Source of the DNA: Solea solea
Lineage: Eukaryota; Chordata; Actinopteri; Pleuronectiformes; Soleidae
Direction: 5' to 3'
DNA length: 64,000 bases
Assembly: GCF_958295425.1 (NCBI RefSeq)
Contig: NC_081149.1
Span: 8,065,654-8,129,653, forward strand
The notes under the pieces were generated by a model. It had not been told where the DNA came from. It saw only the letters and a program-made list of their open reading frames with translations, and did no database searches. Within the stretch, counting starts at the first letter, position 1, and each line of letters opens with the position of its first letter. Both the position numbers and the translations under genes were made by a program. Of this stretch, positions 32,901-45,430 are shown one piece after another.

Positions 32901-35900
32901 ACATTTAAAACCCGTTTGAGTTTAAAATATGCAGCCTAGAAGTGCGTCACGCAGTCTGAAGTAATTATCACGAGGTTCAACAGAGGGCAGAGTTAGCGCA
33001 GCTAGAACGTTTGACTGTACAAATGGACGACACAAGCAAACCATCAGAAAAGCAGTGTGTCAAAGTCTTTCTGATGCTTCAACCAATTTCGACCAATGCG
33101 GATATTTGAAAACCCAGTAATGAATGCCAATTAAACACATCACCACTGGTCAAAAACCCCCATTTAAATCCAGGTTTTAACAGTTTTGTTTTGACGAATC
33201 TTTAAGTTTACATTCAATAAATACTATGAAACATTAATATATGACGGGTTAGATTCATGAAGTGTGAAACAACTTACTTATGGTCCTCAAACACGTGCTT
33301 TGTTACTGGATGGGAGCAAAGTGAAGATTCGTCTTTGTTGGTTTTGCTGATTATTCTGGGTTTGTGGTCAAAGCACACCTGCGGATCACATTCGATTTAA
33401 GCCAATGAGAACTGGTTATGGTAATGATTATGAAAAGATCACGTTCATTGGGCTCTCCCGGCTGTAACCTGAGTCACACGACAGAGGCGTGTTTGTTTAA
33501 TGTGCATTTACTTCTTACACTGGAATGAACAGTACAGCCAACAGTGTCGAGCTCCAACATCACTAGACTTCTGTAAATACCAGTTTTAATAAACTCACCC
33601 CACAAAGAAACATGAATATCCCATGATGCTCCTGTAAAATCTTGGGAACCGTCAGCCTGATGTTAGAGTTATGTCCAAACGGATCAAAGAGTAGTTCTCT
33701 AGAAATGAACCCTTTCCGCTCTAGAGTCCAAACGTCAATCTCTTCTTGGCAGTATGCAAACGTGCAGTGGCCGGGGTAAAGGCAGTCTTTTCCAACAGCC
33801 ACCTCTGAAACGACACGTCATGGTTTTAGTTCCCATCCACACGGTGAAAGCAAATGCAGTGATTTCTAACTAGAACAGATTGCATATATGGAAATGTTAC
33901 CTTTGCAAATGTAATACGGTCCAACATATTGAGTTTTTGTCGGTCTGGGCCGAATGAGCTTCCACGTTTTGTCTGGCGAGTGTTTGATTCTGCCGAGTAA
34001 AGCGTCTTTTTTGCATTTATGCTCTTCAGTATGAAGTGTGTAGTCCAACACACCGGGACCTGTGGACATAAACGATGACAAGACAACAAAAAACACTTAG
34101 ACCAAAACACCACTTCACCAGGTCTGAGAAGAGAGAATCAAAAGGGACATTTGCTCACCAGTTTTGACGTAGCAGACTGAGCAGGCTTGTTTGAATTCAT
34201 GTGTTTCTGCTAATGGGTTCTTCGCTAAATCGACAGCAGGAGGAAGACCCTTCACTTCAGGCATTCCCACAGCCATTCCCATTGGGGATTCCGTCGTGTT
34301 TATCTGTATTTTTAAAAATGACCAAATAGAACTAATAATATCAGAATGCCGACACTAAAATTGACAAGTAGTTACTTATGGCGCTTTTCCATCATACAGT
34401 TCTAGCACACCTTAGCTCAATTTGTTTCTTTTTGCTTTTCCATTAGGGATCATAGTACTGCTCTGGCAAGGTTAATCGAGCCGAGTCTATCATAAAGCGT
34501 GACGTCAACAGACTGATGACTGACTGGAAGCGTGACATCCGACACAGGAATTAAACTAAACACAGCCAAACTGCAGATCATTTAAAAACACTTAAAAATC
34601 CTGAAAGTGTGTTAATTTCCAACACTAAGCAAGAAAATTTCTAAAAATCTCAACATTTAACAAAGAAATCTGGTGTATTTAGTGACGGCACGAGCCGAGT
34701 CACAACCCGTTTAGCCGTATTTCAATTCAGTGTTGCACTCTGAAGTATTGAAATAATCTTTTTAATGAACTGATTCCAATGATTCAGTACACTGTAAGCA
34801 CTGTATAATGGTAAGGCACAATTGGTAACATATGGAATAATAAATTACCTGTGGAATGAACGGACCAGGAACATAATCTGTAAGTTTGACAAGAAAAAAG
34901 AAAATATCAGTTAAACACCACAAAATTCATTGTCATCACTAAAACAGAAAGGTACTCAATAAATATATATAAAATACCTGAATTAAAGTCAGACATAGTG
35001 AGACTATCCAGGGAGTCCAGCGGTGGAGGTAGGGAGTCAAAAGTGTCCATGCCAAAATATGTGCTTGACCCTGATTTGTGATACAATGGGGGCAGATTCA
35101 CAGTGCACTGCTGTGTACTAATGTGGTGATATGGGCTGATATGAGATGGCATTAGGAATGGACTTGACATGGAACTGCCCGAGGCAATACTGGTAGGCAA
35201 AGGAAGAGGCCCCTTTACAGTGGGTATGTCCTAACAAAAAGAAACACACAATTAAACATTAGTAAATCACCCTTTTTTTTAACCCGAAACCAATATACTG
35301 TCGCGCATCTGTTCACTAACCATGTTGGATTCGGGGCCAGCTTGGTCCAGTAGATCGTCTAGGTCATCCCCGATGATGTCCGCATCAAAATCTTGATTAG
35401 TTTCAAGTATCGAGCAAGGCTGCGTGTTCCTGCACCCGTTAACAAATGTAAGTGCAGGGAGAGCAGCTGATGTGGTCACGGGCAGGGGAATAGACTCGAA
35501 GCCAGGAGGTTCAGACGGGGTCACAGATGAGTGACTGTTGTTGTGAGGAAATTCGTCCAGCACTGTTTCATTCAGAGGCGCGTGAACGGCGGCCACCGGG
35601 GCTTGGATGGGAGCTAGGGTTGGAGCCAGAACACTGCCATCCTGGGCCGACTGAGGCACTTCTAAAAACACGACAGAGAGAGATGAGATGAGTTGCTTTT
35701 GGTGCTGCTGTGATTTGATAATCAAATTAAACCTGTATAAAGTTTTAAACTTACCAATTTCTATGTCTTCAACTGAAAGTGAGCTATGGGAAAACTAAAA
35801 AAAGAAAAAGAGAGGATTTGACTTAAATCTGAATTAAATATGTGCTTGTGGTGCCCCAACAAAAACATTAGACTAGGTGTTGCTTACCTTATCAAATGAT

Positions 35901-38134
35901 GCATCTTGATAATTTGATCCTCGCATAACATTTAAGGCAGGCTGTAGAAACAATGAAAATGCCCAGTCAGACTCAAAGCTCCAGGAGCTGACGTTTGGGC
36001 TAATAGCCAAAACGCCATTTTGGCAGGAAACGGCTCTGTTCACATCTACAAACATGATTGCCCAGCCTTGTTGCAGACTAAAATGCTAATTATTTAGTTT
36101 CTTTTACATGCTTTTATTATGGTTTGTATGTTTGTGCTCTGGAGTAGAATGAGGGAGTAACGCACAAAAACTGAACATTGATATACAAGTTTGCCTTAAT
36201 GAGAGGGACATACCTTGCTTCTCACATAAGCTTTACGGATTTTCAACCCCAAAATTTTGGCAAGGTCCTGAGTCAGCTGTGTGACACTGGGATCCTAGCA
36301 AAACAACATATTTAAGACAATTATTCAAACACCATCATGAACATTATTCATTTTTCTGCACAAATACTGACAATAATTAAGCATGTTACCTGGGGCACTA
36401 CTAGAGAGCATTTGGCAACAGTCTCATAGGCCTCCTGGTGTCTCCCCAGCTCCTTCAAGGATTTTGCTTTCCTATACAGCGCTTTGTAGTTTCCCTCATT
36501 TAAGTGAAGAGCCTTTTCACAGTCTTCTAATGCTTGGTCATATAGTCCCTAAAAGGGGAAAGAGAAGACAGACAAAACTGTGAAAAACTGCTGCATTCTG
36601 AAATTACTGTACTTAAGATTTATTCATGAATTAACAATGAGCAATCACAACACCTGGGTGGAAAACAATTACAAAACAAAAAAGTGTTACAGCAAATATT
36701 TGTAAAACACAAGAATATAAATTGGGACTGACTGTTCCTGTGAAAAAACATTGGGGGACAGAAGGTAATTTAGTTGCATGGGGATAAAACAGATGTCATG
36801 GAGTTAAGGAAAGCTACAGTGACGGCACCAGATACTGTTTCTAAACCAAGGACGACTGAAAGGGGGGGAATACTGTACTGTACTTTTTGTAATGCAAAAA
36901 GTTTTTTCCACGTTTGTTTTGCTCGGTGTCTGACACTGCAAAACCAAACCAGTTCTTTGCTAATGTGGAAACTGAGCCCTTTTAGGAACATGCCAGGTGG
37001 GAAATGGGCCACAGTGCTGCACCACTATGAACTACAGAAACCCAAGGGGAGCTAATTCATTAAATCGATTAATTGCCCAGCCCTAGAGAAATACTAAGGA
37101 AGTTAAATCCACAAACAAGGAGGCCACCGCACTGTAAGAACTTAGTTGTTTGAAGCATAAAATAGTTAATATAGTTTTCGGTTATTGACGTTAATGCTGC
37201 AGCCGTGCTGTCCCTGTCACTGAAAATGAGCAGACGGTGTAAAATAGTGATATATGTAACTTTATAGCTGGAAAAAAAGATCATTTATTTTGTGTGGCAG
37301 GGATGGATGTTACTGTGTAATGACATAAACATCACTGAATGCCTGACAAGCCTGATCTGACAGACAAAGCTCAGTCTAGAATCGTTCTAATCTTGAATAT
37401 TGAATATATCCCTGCAGCCACGGACAACCAAAAACATGTCCACACACTCAAAGTTGATAAGAGCAGGAAAAAGATTATGCAACGTGACTGAAGATCAACG
37501 AGAGAACCCTGGCCGATTAACGTTCAAATTCCTCAACACAATATGTTCTGTTATCAATGAACTACGGCTGAAAACTAAGCTAAACATGTTTAGGTCAAAC
37601 AAAACTGACTAATGCAGAGGAAGTCAAAGTAAAACTGAACATGCCTACTTACCGGAACAACATTTAGATAAGCCGCAGCTCGATTTGCATATAGCTTTTC
37701 CAATAAAGCAATAGGAACACAGATGTCCTCAGAGTCTGCGTACTCTGCTATGCTCAAGGACTCAGTGTACATCTCGATGGATTTTGTCCATTCCCCTTCT
37801 TTAAACACGTCGTTTCCTTCTCCAAAAAGATTCCACACAAGTTCCTTAATGAACACCTGGACATTAAAATAGAAATGAATCGATGAAAGAAAAATGGAAA
37901 AACTGTGTTTGGTGTTTTTTGCTTCAGAGTTACTATACAAATGTAAATAACTTACCTCATACTTGTCTTGGCTTCCAGGAAATGGAAGCGTTGATCTGAA
38001 AGGAAACAAGAGTCAAATGACAACTTTTTAAAGGGTCAGCTGTACAAAAAGTATGAATGTCACAGAGAGATGACTGGAGTTCTGTCAAATTGGATTGGAT
38101 TTTGACTGTAAATAACTGAAATCATATATATCCT

Positions 38135-38212
<78 letters not shown>

Positions 38213-39906
38213 CCTTTACACATTTGGTTTGAATTACTAGATTTAACAGTAAATATTGTGTGTATTTTCAGTTTTTATTCGCAACACTGCCTTTTATTTT
38301 GTAAATGATACAAAAAGACATGTCGAAACACAGGGAGTCAGAACAGGAAGGTCGTGATATAAGCATTACTCATGTGAGGAACAAAATTTGTAACACATAT
38401 TGCATTGTGAGGACTCATTTCCTAATGGGGACAATATTAAAAAAAAAGCAGTCAGCATAAGGTAAATACTGAAGGCTAAAGTTGAGGACTAAGTGTAGGC
38501 CACTTCATATCCCTGCAGTGGAAAGGTCACTATTCCAGTATTATAAACAAATCCTTTCATTGTAAAGCAACCAAAAAAGGCAACCAGATGGGTTTCAAAA
38601 AGTGGGACAATTCCATTTATTTAGTTCATTTGGTACAAATGTTGACAACTGAAATGCAAAATAACTGAATAGTATCACTTGGTGTAAAACATAGGCATCT
38701 ATTTGTCACCATTCATTTGCTTCATGCATAAATCTTGAGCCAAACGGGCGACTAAAATAGCACAACATTTGGCACCTGCGTGCTGAATTTACAGCCAAGA
38801 ATAAAATCAGCAATTGTTGTCATTTATTTTATAAATAGCTAATCATGATTTGATAATTTGACTGCGTGTGGAATTAAATGTCATGATGGAAACTTCTGAG
38901 ACAGTCACAGTGTACCAGCGTTTGTAGGTCAAATTTATAAAGTTGGGTATTTTAAGTCCTCTTTTGCACAAGTTGTAGTTTAGATCATCACCCAAATGGT
39001 GCACAAAATCTACTTAAATTATCTTTAAAAAACGCTAAAATGTTGTTCTTAACCCCAGGTAATATTTTTTCTTGTTTTAAATCACTTTTGTTTCTCTTCT
39101 AAACAGGTTTCTTAAAATCAGGTACAGATGGCATTTTGTTTTGTGCGCATGTCATAAACCTTATGACATCAGCTAACTTTTCAAGCTGACCGCACAATAG
39201 TGAGATACATCGCTGTGTTTTAGTATCACTTTTGTTTTGAGAATAAAAGGTCTGCATCAGATTAGAAGAAATGAAACCCACTGCTCTTTTGCCTCTGTGG
39301 AAATACTGCATGTTCACTGCACACATAAAGACAACATCCACTGATTCGCTGACACCCAGCTGATCTGAACAGCAATAAATGATGCCAGCATGACAAATCA
39401 TTCCTGTGCTGTGAAGTCATTTTTGGTGTTTTTTCTCATAACATAACTCTTATAACTATAAGAACCGGCAGCAGATGAAACTCTTAATCTTAAGGAATAA
39501 GTTAATATTTTAGCTAAATTATCCTGTTATGAGCTATGATTATTTGACAATGACATCCCAAAATATTATCTACCACCAGGCTAAAAATAGTACAAGTATG
39601 TGCCCATAATGCTACGTAGAAGAAAAATCTAGGCAGAAATGCAACATTAGAAATGCCAACCACCAGTAAAACACTGGAGTAATATCAATCAGTCACACAG
39701 ATTAATCAAGCCATTTTTAATCAAGCTCTTCAAAAATAATTTTGGAAATAAAATCATTTTATTTCTCTGACCGAAAATGTCAACAAAGACATGGCAGACA
39801 CAAACTGGATCAGACTGATGACACACTGTCACACTTACTGGATGAACTGCAAGCCTTTCTGGATCTCCTGCCAGCGACGACTTCTGTCCTGACACGCTCC
39901 GGACAT
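29959..39906 (-). CDS. zc3h7a: zc3h7a, CCCH zinc finger and TPR protein, 22 coding exons
   Basis: ZC3H7A is an RNA-binding protein; its family is reported to bind certain microRNA precursors. Coding exons, 5' to 3': 39906-39839, 37995-37956, 37856-37653, 36548-36390, 36294-36214, 35941-35888, 35794-35755, 35661-35321, 35230-34978, 34877-34849, 34303-34159, 34059-33901, 33804-33599, 33378-33278, 32830-32649, 32290-32217, 31913-31777, 31693-31588, 31495-31387, 31313-31180, 30400-30237, 30148-29959. Total 2976 bases, 991 aa (human about 971). All phases agree. TPR repeats span about 43-157. A Ser/Pro-rich middle has an LDDLLD motif near 320. CCCH fingers are near 522-545 (final His replaced by Tyr, as in human), C655-C663-C669-H673, C795-C804-C810-H814 and C927-C935-C941-H945. 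A U1-like C2H2 finger is C879-C882-H895-H901. The end, DHLIAPNDNDFGKYSFLLKD, marks it as paralogue A, not B. Confidence 0.97.
32420..32600 (-). repeat. GGGCTGCAACTAA family, degraded reverse fragment
   Basis: TTTTTTATTAATTCGTGCAA, then GTAGACAAAACAAGACATTT and ATTGGGAACAATACTAATAA, which read as the inverted inner part of the family. Lies in a zc3h7a intron next to exon 15. Confidence 0.45.
34378..34545 (+). repeat. Repeat GGCGCTTTTCCAT ... GACGTCAACAGACTG
   Basis: Begins GGCGCTTTTCCATCATACAG, has AGTACTGCTCTGGCAAGGTT and ends near GTGACGTCAACAGACTGATG. A reverse copy of the same family lies at 49150-49345. It looks like a known fish MITE; the name is not determined. In a zc3h7a intron. Confidence 0.5.
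36549..37652. other. zc3h7a intron between coding exons 3 and 4
   Basis: A 1.1-kb intron. It holds a degraded dispersed repeat ending near 37040-37085 (AATCGATTAATTGCCCAGCCCT, the terminus of the GGGCTGCAAC family reversed) and otherwise unassigned sequence. No exon was missed here, since the flanking exons join in phase. Confidence 0.5.
37996..39838. other. zc3h7a intron between coding exons 1 and 2
   Basis: A 1.8-kb intron containing the (AT)n microsatellite at 38138-38211. The rest is AT-rich unique-looking sequence, with no coding frame or RNA gene that I can recognise. Confidence 0.55.
38138..38211. repeat. (AT)n microsatellite, about 37 units
   Basis: An uninterrupted AT run of about 74 bases in a zc3h7a intron, self-complementary and likely polymorphic in length. 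Confidence 0.95.
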
Positions 39907-40111
39907 GTTTCCGTGTTGATATATCCAGTCAGCACCTGAAATGAGGACACACATTGGTGGTTGGTGGGTTGCAGTTTTAAAAGGAAGTTGGCATCCGTCA
40001 TGTCGCGTTACTGCCTTGTACACATCATTATTAGGGCATACTTTGATTGAAGATCAAAGCAATTAGTGCCTGCTGTGATTACTTCTATTACAGTCCAACA
40101 TGCGTATTCTG

Positions 40112-40165
40112 CTTCCATCCATCCATCTTCTACCATTTTATCCTCCACATGAGGGTCGCTGTGCT
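40112..40165 (-). repeat. SINE-like repeat tail, reverse
   Basis: CCATCCATCCATCTTCTACC then TTTTATCCTCCACATGAGGG, the reverse of the family tail ending GGTAGAAGATGGATGG. Fragment only. Confidence 0.5.
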
Positions 40166-40432
40166 TCTTCCATCTAATAATTCTCCCACAATTAGAGCTG
40201 TGTTGTTATGAAATCTATTTATGCAATATCAATATCACAAGGTTCAATATATATACCTTATTATTTATATTTTTATATTATATTTAAAGAGTAGTAAAGT
40301 GGCTGATCCTGTGCTGTTGTAACACATGCATGAAGTGGTATTCCCCCCTCCATTCATTTTGAATAGGGCACAAAAAGGTAAAAAAAAGCTCAATATTTGG
40401 AAAACTCTTAAGAATTTCAAAAGGCTGTATAA

Positions 40433-40530
40433 CGGGCTGCAACGATTATTTGAGTATGATTGATTATTAGGTTTGAGTTTTTTAATAATTAAAACAAGCT
40501 TCTTGGGACAATACACAATATTATCACTTG
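40433..40530 (+). repeat. GGGCTGCAAC family, short rearranged fragment
   Basis: Begins CGGGCTGCAACGATTATTTG and jumps to TTTTTTAATAATTAAAACAA, so the middle of the element is missing. Confidence 0.5.
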
Positions 40531-42075
40531 TAGTGATACAAAGCACAATGGAGAAAAACATTCATGTTTAACTCAAAATTCTGTCTAACTCACCAGCATA
40601 CAGTAATTGTGATTTATTGGTTTAACGCGTCAATATAGGGAGCTGCATCTTTCTGCATGACTGCGATCGAATTTATTATTTTTCACACACAAAAATATGT
40701 ATCCTATCAACATTACTGATGCCTGTTTACGTTTAAAAATCAAAGAAATGATAACATTTCAACATATTTTTCAGTTATTGCAATAATATAGAGAACTATT
40801 ACTATATTCTTTGGTCAGGATAAGCATGGTGGGGACTTTTAATATCATCCACAAGCAGGAGATGCCTTTGATAAGCCAGACATGTTTATCTGAATGATTT
40901 TTTTTTTAAACGTTGGATCTTTTCAGGGATTTTATAATGGGTGTGTTTTGCACAGAAGGCTCTGTGCTAGAATACAAGTCATGCAACTGACAACATATTG
41001 CTGTGCATCAAAATGTCAACAGGAATCGTCATTATCACCGTATTTCATCATCATATTCAGTAACCAGAAATGGTCATGAGTTAATTCCCCCAAACAGTAA
41101 TAACACAATAGCACAACACTTCCTTGTGATTAATCACTATCTGCAGCCTGTCCAACTGGTTCACAGGGAGTTCACTCACTCGATGCTAACAATTCAGCTC
41201 CATGACACTGCCCCATCAGCTACATTCTGCTTCCGCGTTTAGCAATAATGTAGATAAAGAGCGCGGATGCGGAAATTTGCATTGAGGAGGTAATGGTGTC
41301 AATAACAAGACATGTCTGCTCCGTTTAATTTCAGGAAGTTGGTCTGAAAGACTCTTTATGTGAAGCTGTCTGGGTGTGAAGGGCTGAGCTCTCTGGCCCA
41401 AAGCAAACACTTTGAAACAGCATTTAAGAATAAAGAAGGATGTCAATTACTGGCATTTATTACTTCTGAGACGACGAGCGTTTCAACACCTAATACAAAA
41501 CGTGTATAAAAGTGTATTGCAGTCCATAAAGGTTATTGTTAGCAGTTTGTCCTGTTCGAACGCTGTGGGTTCCAATAACAAACATACAATCCCGCCAAAT
41601 AGTTCCTGTCCTAACCTACTAGTTGGTTCGCCTCTGAGATTGTGCATCATATTATTTTAGTGTTGTTTAAACCAAACAGCGAATCACGACTGTATATTAT
41701 TATGCTGTCATAAACTCTGTGAGAGGCAAAAAAGATTTGTCATAACTTCAGGTTAGCATGCAAGTTGTGCTTGCCCGGCTTTGCTCCGCACTTACTAAAC
41801 TTTTAAACATTTATAAATAAAAACAGGACTGTCAGCAGAAGCAAAACAGTTGTGATTACATTGTTACTACGAGGAAATATGGATTAGGTGGACGTTTACA
41901 GGGGTAATACAGATGTGTCCGATAATGGATGCACGGTAGTTAGCGCACGTGTGTTACCGAACGGCTGGGGAGACTTAGCAAAGGTTTAGCTGCCCGTCAC
42001 GCATAGTTTGAGCAGTAACAAAACAGAACATTAGATAAACACTGTTTTGTTTCGTTGCTAGACACGCGGACTTAC

Positions 42076-42350
42076 GCAGCTACTTAACAGTGAACTCCAG
42101 TTTGAAGTAGCCTGAGCCTAACAAAGCGAAGGCATGTCTTAAGTTGAACTAGTTCTCCCCCAACGCAAACAATAGCGATCTGTACATATATCCCGCAATT
42201 ACCACATACGCTAAGAGACAGCGGCCGCCGCACATACTCACATGAATGAATCTTTATTCCAAGCAACCGTAGGGCGGTTTTCAGACGGGAGGAGAATTGA
42301 TTTGTCGTTTTAGCTCAAATAACTTAGCTATAGATGGCTGTATTGCTGAA
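42076..42350 (-). promoter_or_regulatory. Presumed zc3h7a 5' exon and promoter region
   Basis: GC-richer sequence including GCGGCCGCCG, with a minus-strand GC|GTAAGT donor at its low-coordinate edge. It fits a 5' noncoding exon plus CpG-type promoter about 2.2 kb upstream of the coding start. The exact transcription start cannot be read from sequence. Confidence 0.4.
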
Positions 42351-42538
42351 GGCCGCCCTTTGCTTTTTTTTTTTCTTGTTCTTCTGCTGTGAGCGGCGGC
42401 AGAGCGTACAGCGCCTACACCGCACTGCTGCCCCCGCAGGCAGTGGGTGCACATGACAGCCTCTCACATACAAAAATGAACAAGCAGATTTTAGATTACA
42501 GTGGAGCTCAGATGCACAAATAAAGACGGAGATATCAA

Positions 42539-42561
42539 ACACACACACACACACACACACA
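42539..42561. repeat. (AC)n microsatellite
   Basis: About eleven AC units followed by ATAT, upstream of the zc3h7a 5' region. Confidence 0.9.
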
Positions 42562-43051
42562 TATTTGCATGCATTATATTACAGACAATGCATTTATAAC
42601 AGTTCACTGCACTTTATATGATTTCAGGATATTAATCCCAACAGAAGCAATTCATCTGGAAATGCTTGTTCACTAAAATATAAACAGACAGATACTAGAT
42701 ACATGGGATTCTTTCTTTGTCATCTCCTTCCTCTTATAATATTTAGAATAATAATAATTATAATGATGATGATAATTTCCAACAGGCTGAACACTGAGAG
42801 GTGTAATGCTGCCCTCCATAGGACAAAAACGTTTCTGTCACTATATTCTTGTATGGAGAAAATGCTAAAACTGGCTGCTCTGATGGCAAGATGATGACTC
42901 TTCTCAATTTTGAAAACTGATTTTAAGGAAAAAGCACGACAGGTCAGCACATGAAAATAAAGCATGTTTTAGTGTCTCTGGATGTCCACACTGGAACAGA
43001 CCATTTGTTTTGCTGGTTAATCCACAATGACCTAATCTCTAGTCCCTATGG

Positions 43052-43520
43052 AAGCCCGTTCTCTCATTATTATGACATACTTTCTCATAATAATGAAGTG
43101 CTTTCTGACTTGCCATCTCATAATCCTGAGATACTCTTGCATAATTATGACTTATTATCTCATAATCTTTCATAATTATGATGACTTATCACCTCATAAT
43201 TGTGACTAACTGTCTCATTATTATGACTTATTACCTCAGAATTATGACTTGCAATCTCATAATTATGACTTACTATCCCATAGATATGACTTATTATCTC
43301 ATAATTATGACTTACTATCCTATAGTTATGACTAACTATCTCATTATTATAACTTATTACCTCATAATTATGACTATCCCATAATTATGACTTACTATCT
43401 CATAATTGTCACTTACCATCTCATAAAAATGAGATATCTCATTATTATGACTTACTATCTCATAATTATAATTTAACATCTCATAATAATGTGAAACTTT
43501 CTCAGAATCATGACTTACTA
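43052..43520. repeat. 21-bp minisatellite, about 22 units
   Basis: The unit is close to CTCATAATTATGACTTACTA plus T. The centre (about 43250-43400) is the most regular, and the flanks are diverged to CTCATTATTATGAC and CTCATAATCCTGAG. Because 21 is a multiple of three, frames through the array show a seven-residue repeat (LIIMTYY). These are not proteins: there is no start context, splice site or known family. Confidence 0.85.
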
Positions 43521-43591
43521 ATATTATATGTTCTTATTTTTCAAGTGGCAGAAATGGGCTTCCATAAGTCCCAAATGAACAGGAATATATG

Positions 43592-43596
<5 letters not shown>

Positions 43597-43667
<71 letters not shown>
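43597..43667. repeat. (AT)n microsatellite
   Basis: About 35 AT units starting with TATGTATGTATAT, just after the 21-bp minisatellite. Confidence 0.95.
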
Positions 43668-43670
<3 letters not shown>

Positions 43671-44929
43671 CAAAGTTAATTAAAAAAAGAAAATCAATAT
43701 GCAAAGTTGAGGTCATCATCCTTTTTTCCAATATTAAAACGTTCTGAATTACTGTGAATAAAAATGCCTAAGCGGCTCGGTCCATCGCTCATTTGTAGCT
43801 CATTCAGGCTTCAAGTTGACGTTACAATTTTCTGTCAGCCCTGTTTCCGCCTTGATAGCATCTGAACGCCGGCCGTTTGCTTTGTGACAGTGGACTGGCT
43901 GAGCTGAGAGTAATCAGATGTCAACCCCTCATGCGGCGCGGGCGTCCCGGCAGCTTTAATAACAGCCAGGAGGAGGCGCTTATCTCACACCCCGCAGAAG
44001 CATCACTGAGGAACTGAACCACATACAGAATAAAAGAGAAACAGTGACTATATTCCCCTGTTATCACAACTCAAACCCATGTGTCTTCTATGTTTCCGCC
44101 GCCCTGACATTACCACAGTATGGAGGACAGTATGAAGGAGCAGCGTGACAGAGCAGAGAAGTAAAAAAAAAAACCCAATACTTTCAGAAACCATAATAAA
44201 AAAGACGGAAAGCAAAGATATGGGACGATTTATTCCTCTGCAATTTGAAAAATAAACAACCTCGGCTGTAACGTGTAGATGATTGTAGGGCAGCTCAGTA
44301 AATCATGCTGACTGATGATAGCGACAGTCTGTCCTGAGTGTTTGCTTTAAGGGGGACATGCGGCGTTCTGTTCACCGCCCCTGACACGTTTATTTACAAG
44401 AGAGGCAGATTAGTGGGAGTCGATTTCTTTGTGATTACCGAGAAATAAACTGTTATTAGTCCGTGATCACCGTCATTATCACGGGTCTGGCTGCGTTTGT
44501 TTTGAGGAACTGAAATTAAAGTGTGCATGTGTTGATTAAAGTAACTGGTTCTGTTCTCTGTAAGCAGCAATTACAGCTGACGTTTGTTTAAATTGTCCGC
44601 ATCTTAACTCATGTGGATCTTTTTATATTATACTACTCCACGGGTGGATCACGGGGCCGTCGCGGGGGATTGAGTGGGGATTCACTGGCCTCTGATGAAG
44701 TCTTGTCTCCTTCCTGTTACTGCCTGACACGACTCGTCCATAGTTTGAAGTTCTACCTGCAGTGTCCTCTCTGGTCAGATTCCAACTAGAAAAGTCGAGG
44801 CATCCTCATAATTTAACCCCAACATGGGATTACAATGTGGGATTACACTCTTTTACTGAAGAAGTTTTTAATTTGACTATTTTATCTCTGTCTAATTAGG
44901 GCCATGCATGAATAAAATGTCGGGGGGGT

Positions 44930-45190
44930 TACGTTTTGAGATTTAAACCGACTTTAATCTCGACATTTTGTTTTGACATGTCGAGATTTAAGAGATTTAA
45001 GACAACATGACAACATGTCGAGATTACACTTGAAATTTCGAGAATAAAGTTGGAATATAAATCGACATGTTGAGATTATATTAGAAATTTTGAGAATAAA
45101 ATCGGAATGTCATGTTGACATTTAAACCGACATGTCGAGATTACACTTGAAATTTCGATAATAAAGTTGGAATATCATGTCTTCGTCTCG
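44930..45190. repeat. Tandem array with GACATGTCGAGATTACAC units
   Basis: The word ACATG(T)CGAGATTACACT, followed by GAAATTTCGAGAATAAAGT, recurs at about 45013, 45065 and 45130, so spacing is irregular (52 and 65 bases). A reversed relic (TCGAAATGTCAAGTGTAATC) lies at about 46180-46250 inside pla2g10 intron 1. Confidence 0.7.
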
Positions 45191-45244
45191 ACATGTCAAT
45201 CAGTGAGAGCGACATGACAGAATTGTGAACATACATTTTTGTAT

Positions 45245-45430
45245 TTCAGACACAAAAGATACAGTAATCCTTCTATAATCCCACAGTCTGTGAATGTAAG
45301 AGGACACAACAAACACACAAAATACAATAAACCTTCCATAATCCCACTGTCTACTCTATGACATGAAGAGGACATAACAAAGACAAAAAGAAACAAGTCC
45401 TTTTATAATCCCACTGTCAAAGACTTTAAG
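45245..45430. repeat. Three tandem units of about 65 bp
   Basis: ATAATCCCAC(A/T)GTC recurs at 45275, 45338 and 45405, each preceded by CCTTC(T/C) or TCCTTT and followed by AAGAGGACA or AAGAAGACA. It directly follows the previous array but has an unrelated unit. Confidence 0.7.

Larger units (their letters stand above)
39935..42076. other. Presumed 5' UTR intron of zc3h7a
   Basis: The first coding exon has an acceptor at 39936-39937 (minus strand), 29 bases before its ATG, so an upstream noncoding exon is required. A GTAAGT donor on the minus strand with GT at 42075-42074 would end that exon at 42076. Between them lie a reverse SINE-like tail (40112-40165), a fragment of the GGGCTGCAAC family (40433-40530) and AT-rich sequence. 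Confidence 0.5.

Noticed and set aside
36820..37060. Possible third copy of the GACGTCA MITE-like family in a zc3h7a intron
   Set aside because: Only loose matches (TACTGTACTTTTTG, CACCACTATGAACTACAG); not enough to assign.
29959..39906. Assignment of the CCCH gene to paralogue zc3h7b
   Set aside because: The C terminus (DHLIAPNDNDFGKYSFLLKD) and the PRPTKTQYVGPYYICK region fit zc3h7a better than zc3h7b, which ends with a longer Ala-rich tail.
42951..43384. Two adjacent frames with a seven-residue LIIMTYY-type repeat
   Set aside because: Explained by the 21-bp minisatellite period; no splice sites or signal of selection.
43052..43520. CRISPR-like regular repeat
   Set aside because: Units are contiguous with no spacers, and the genome is vertebrate.
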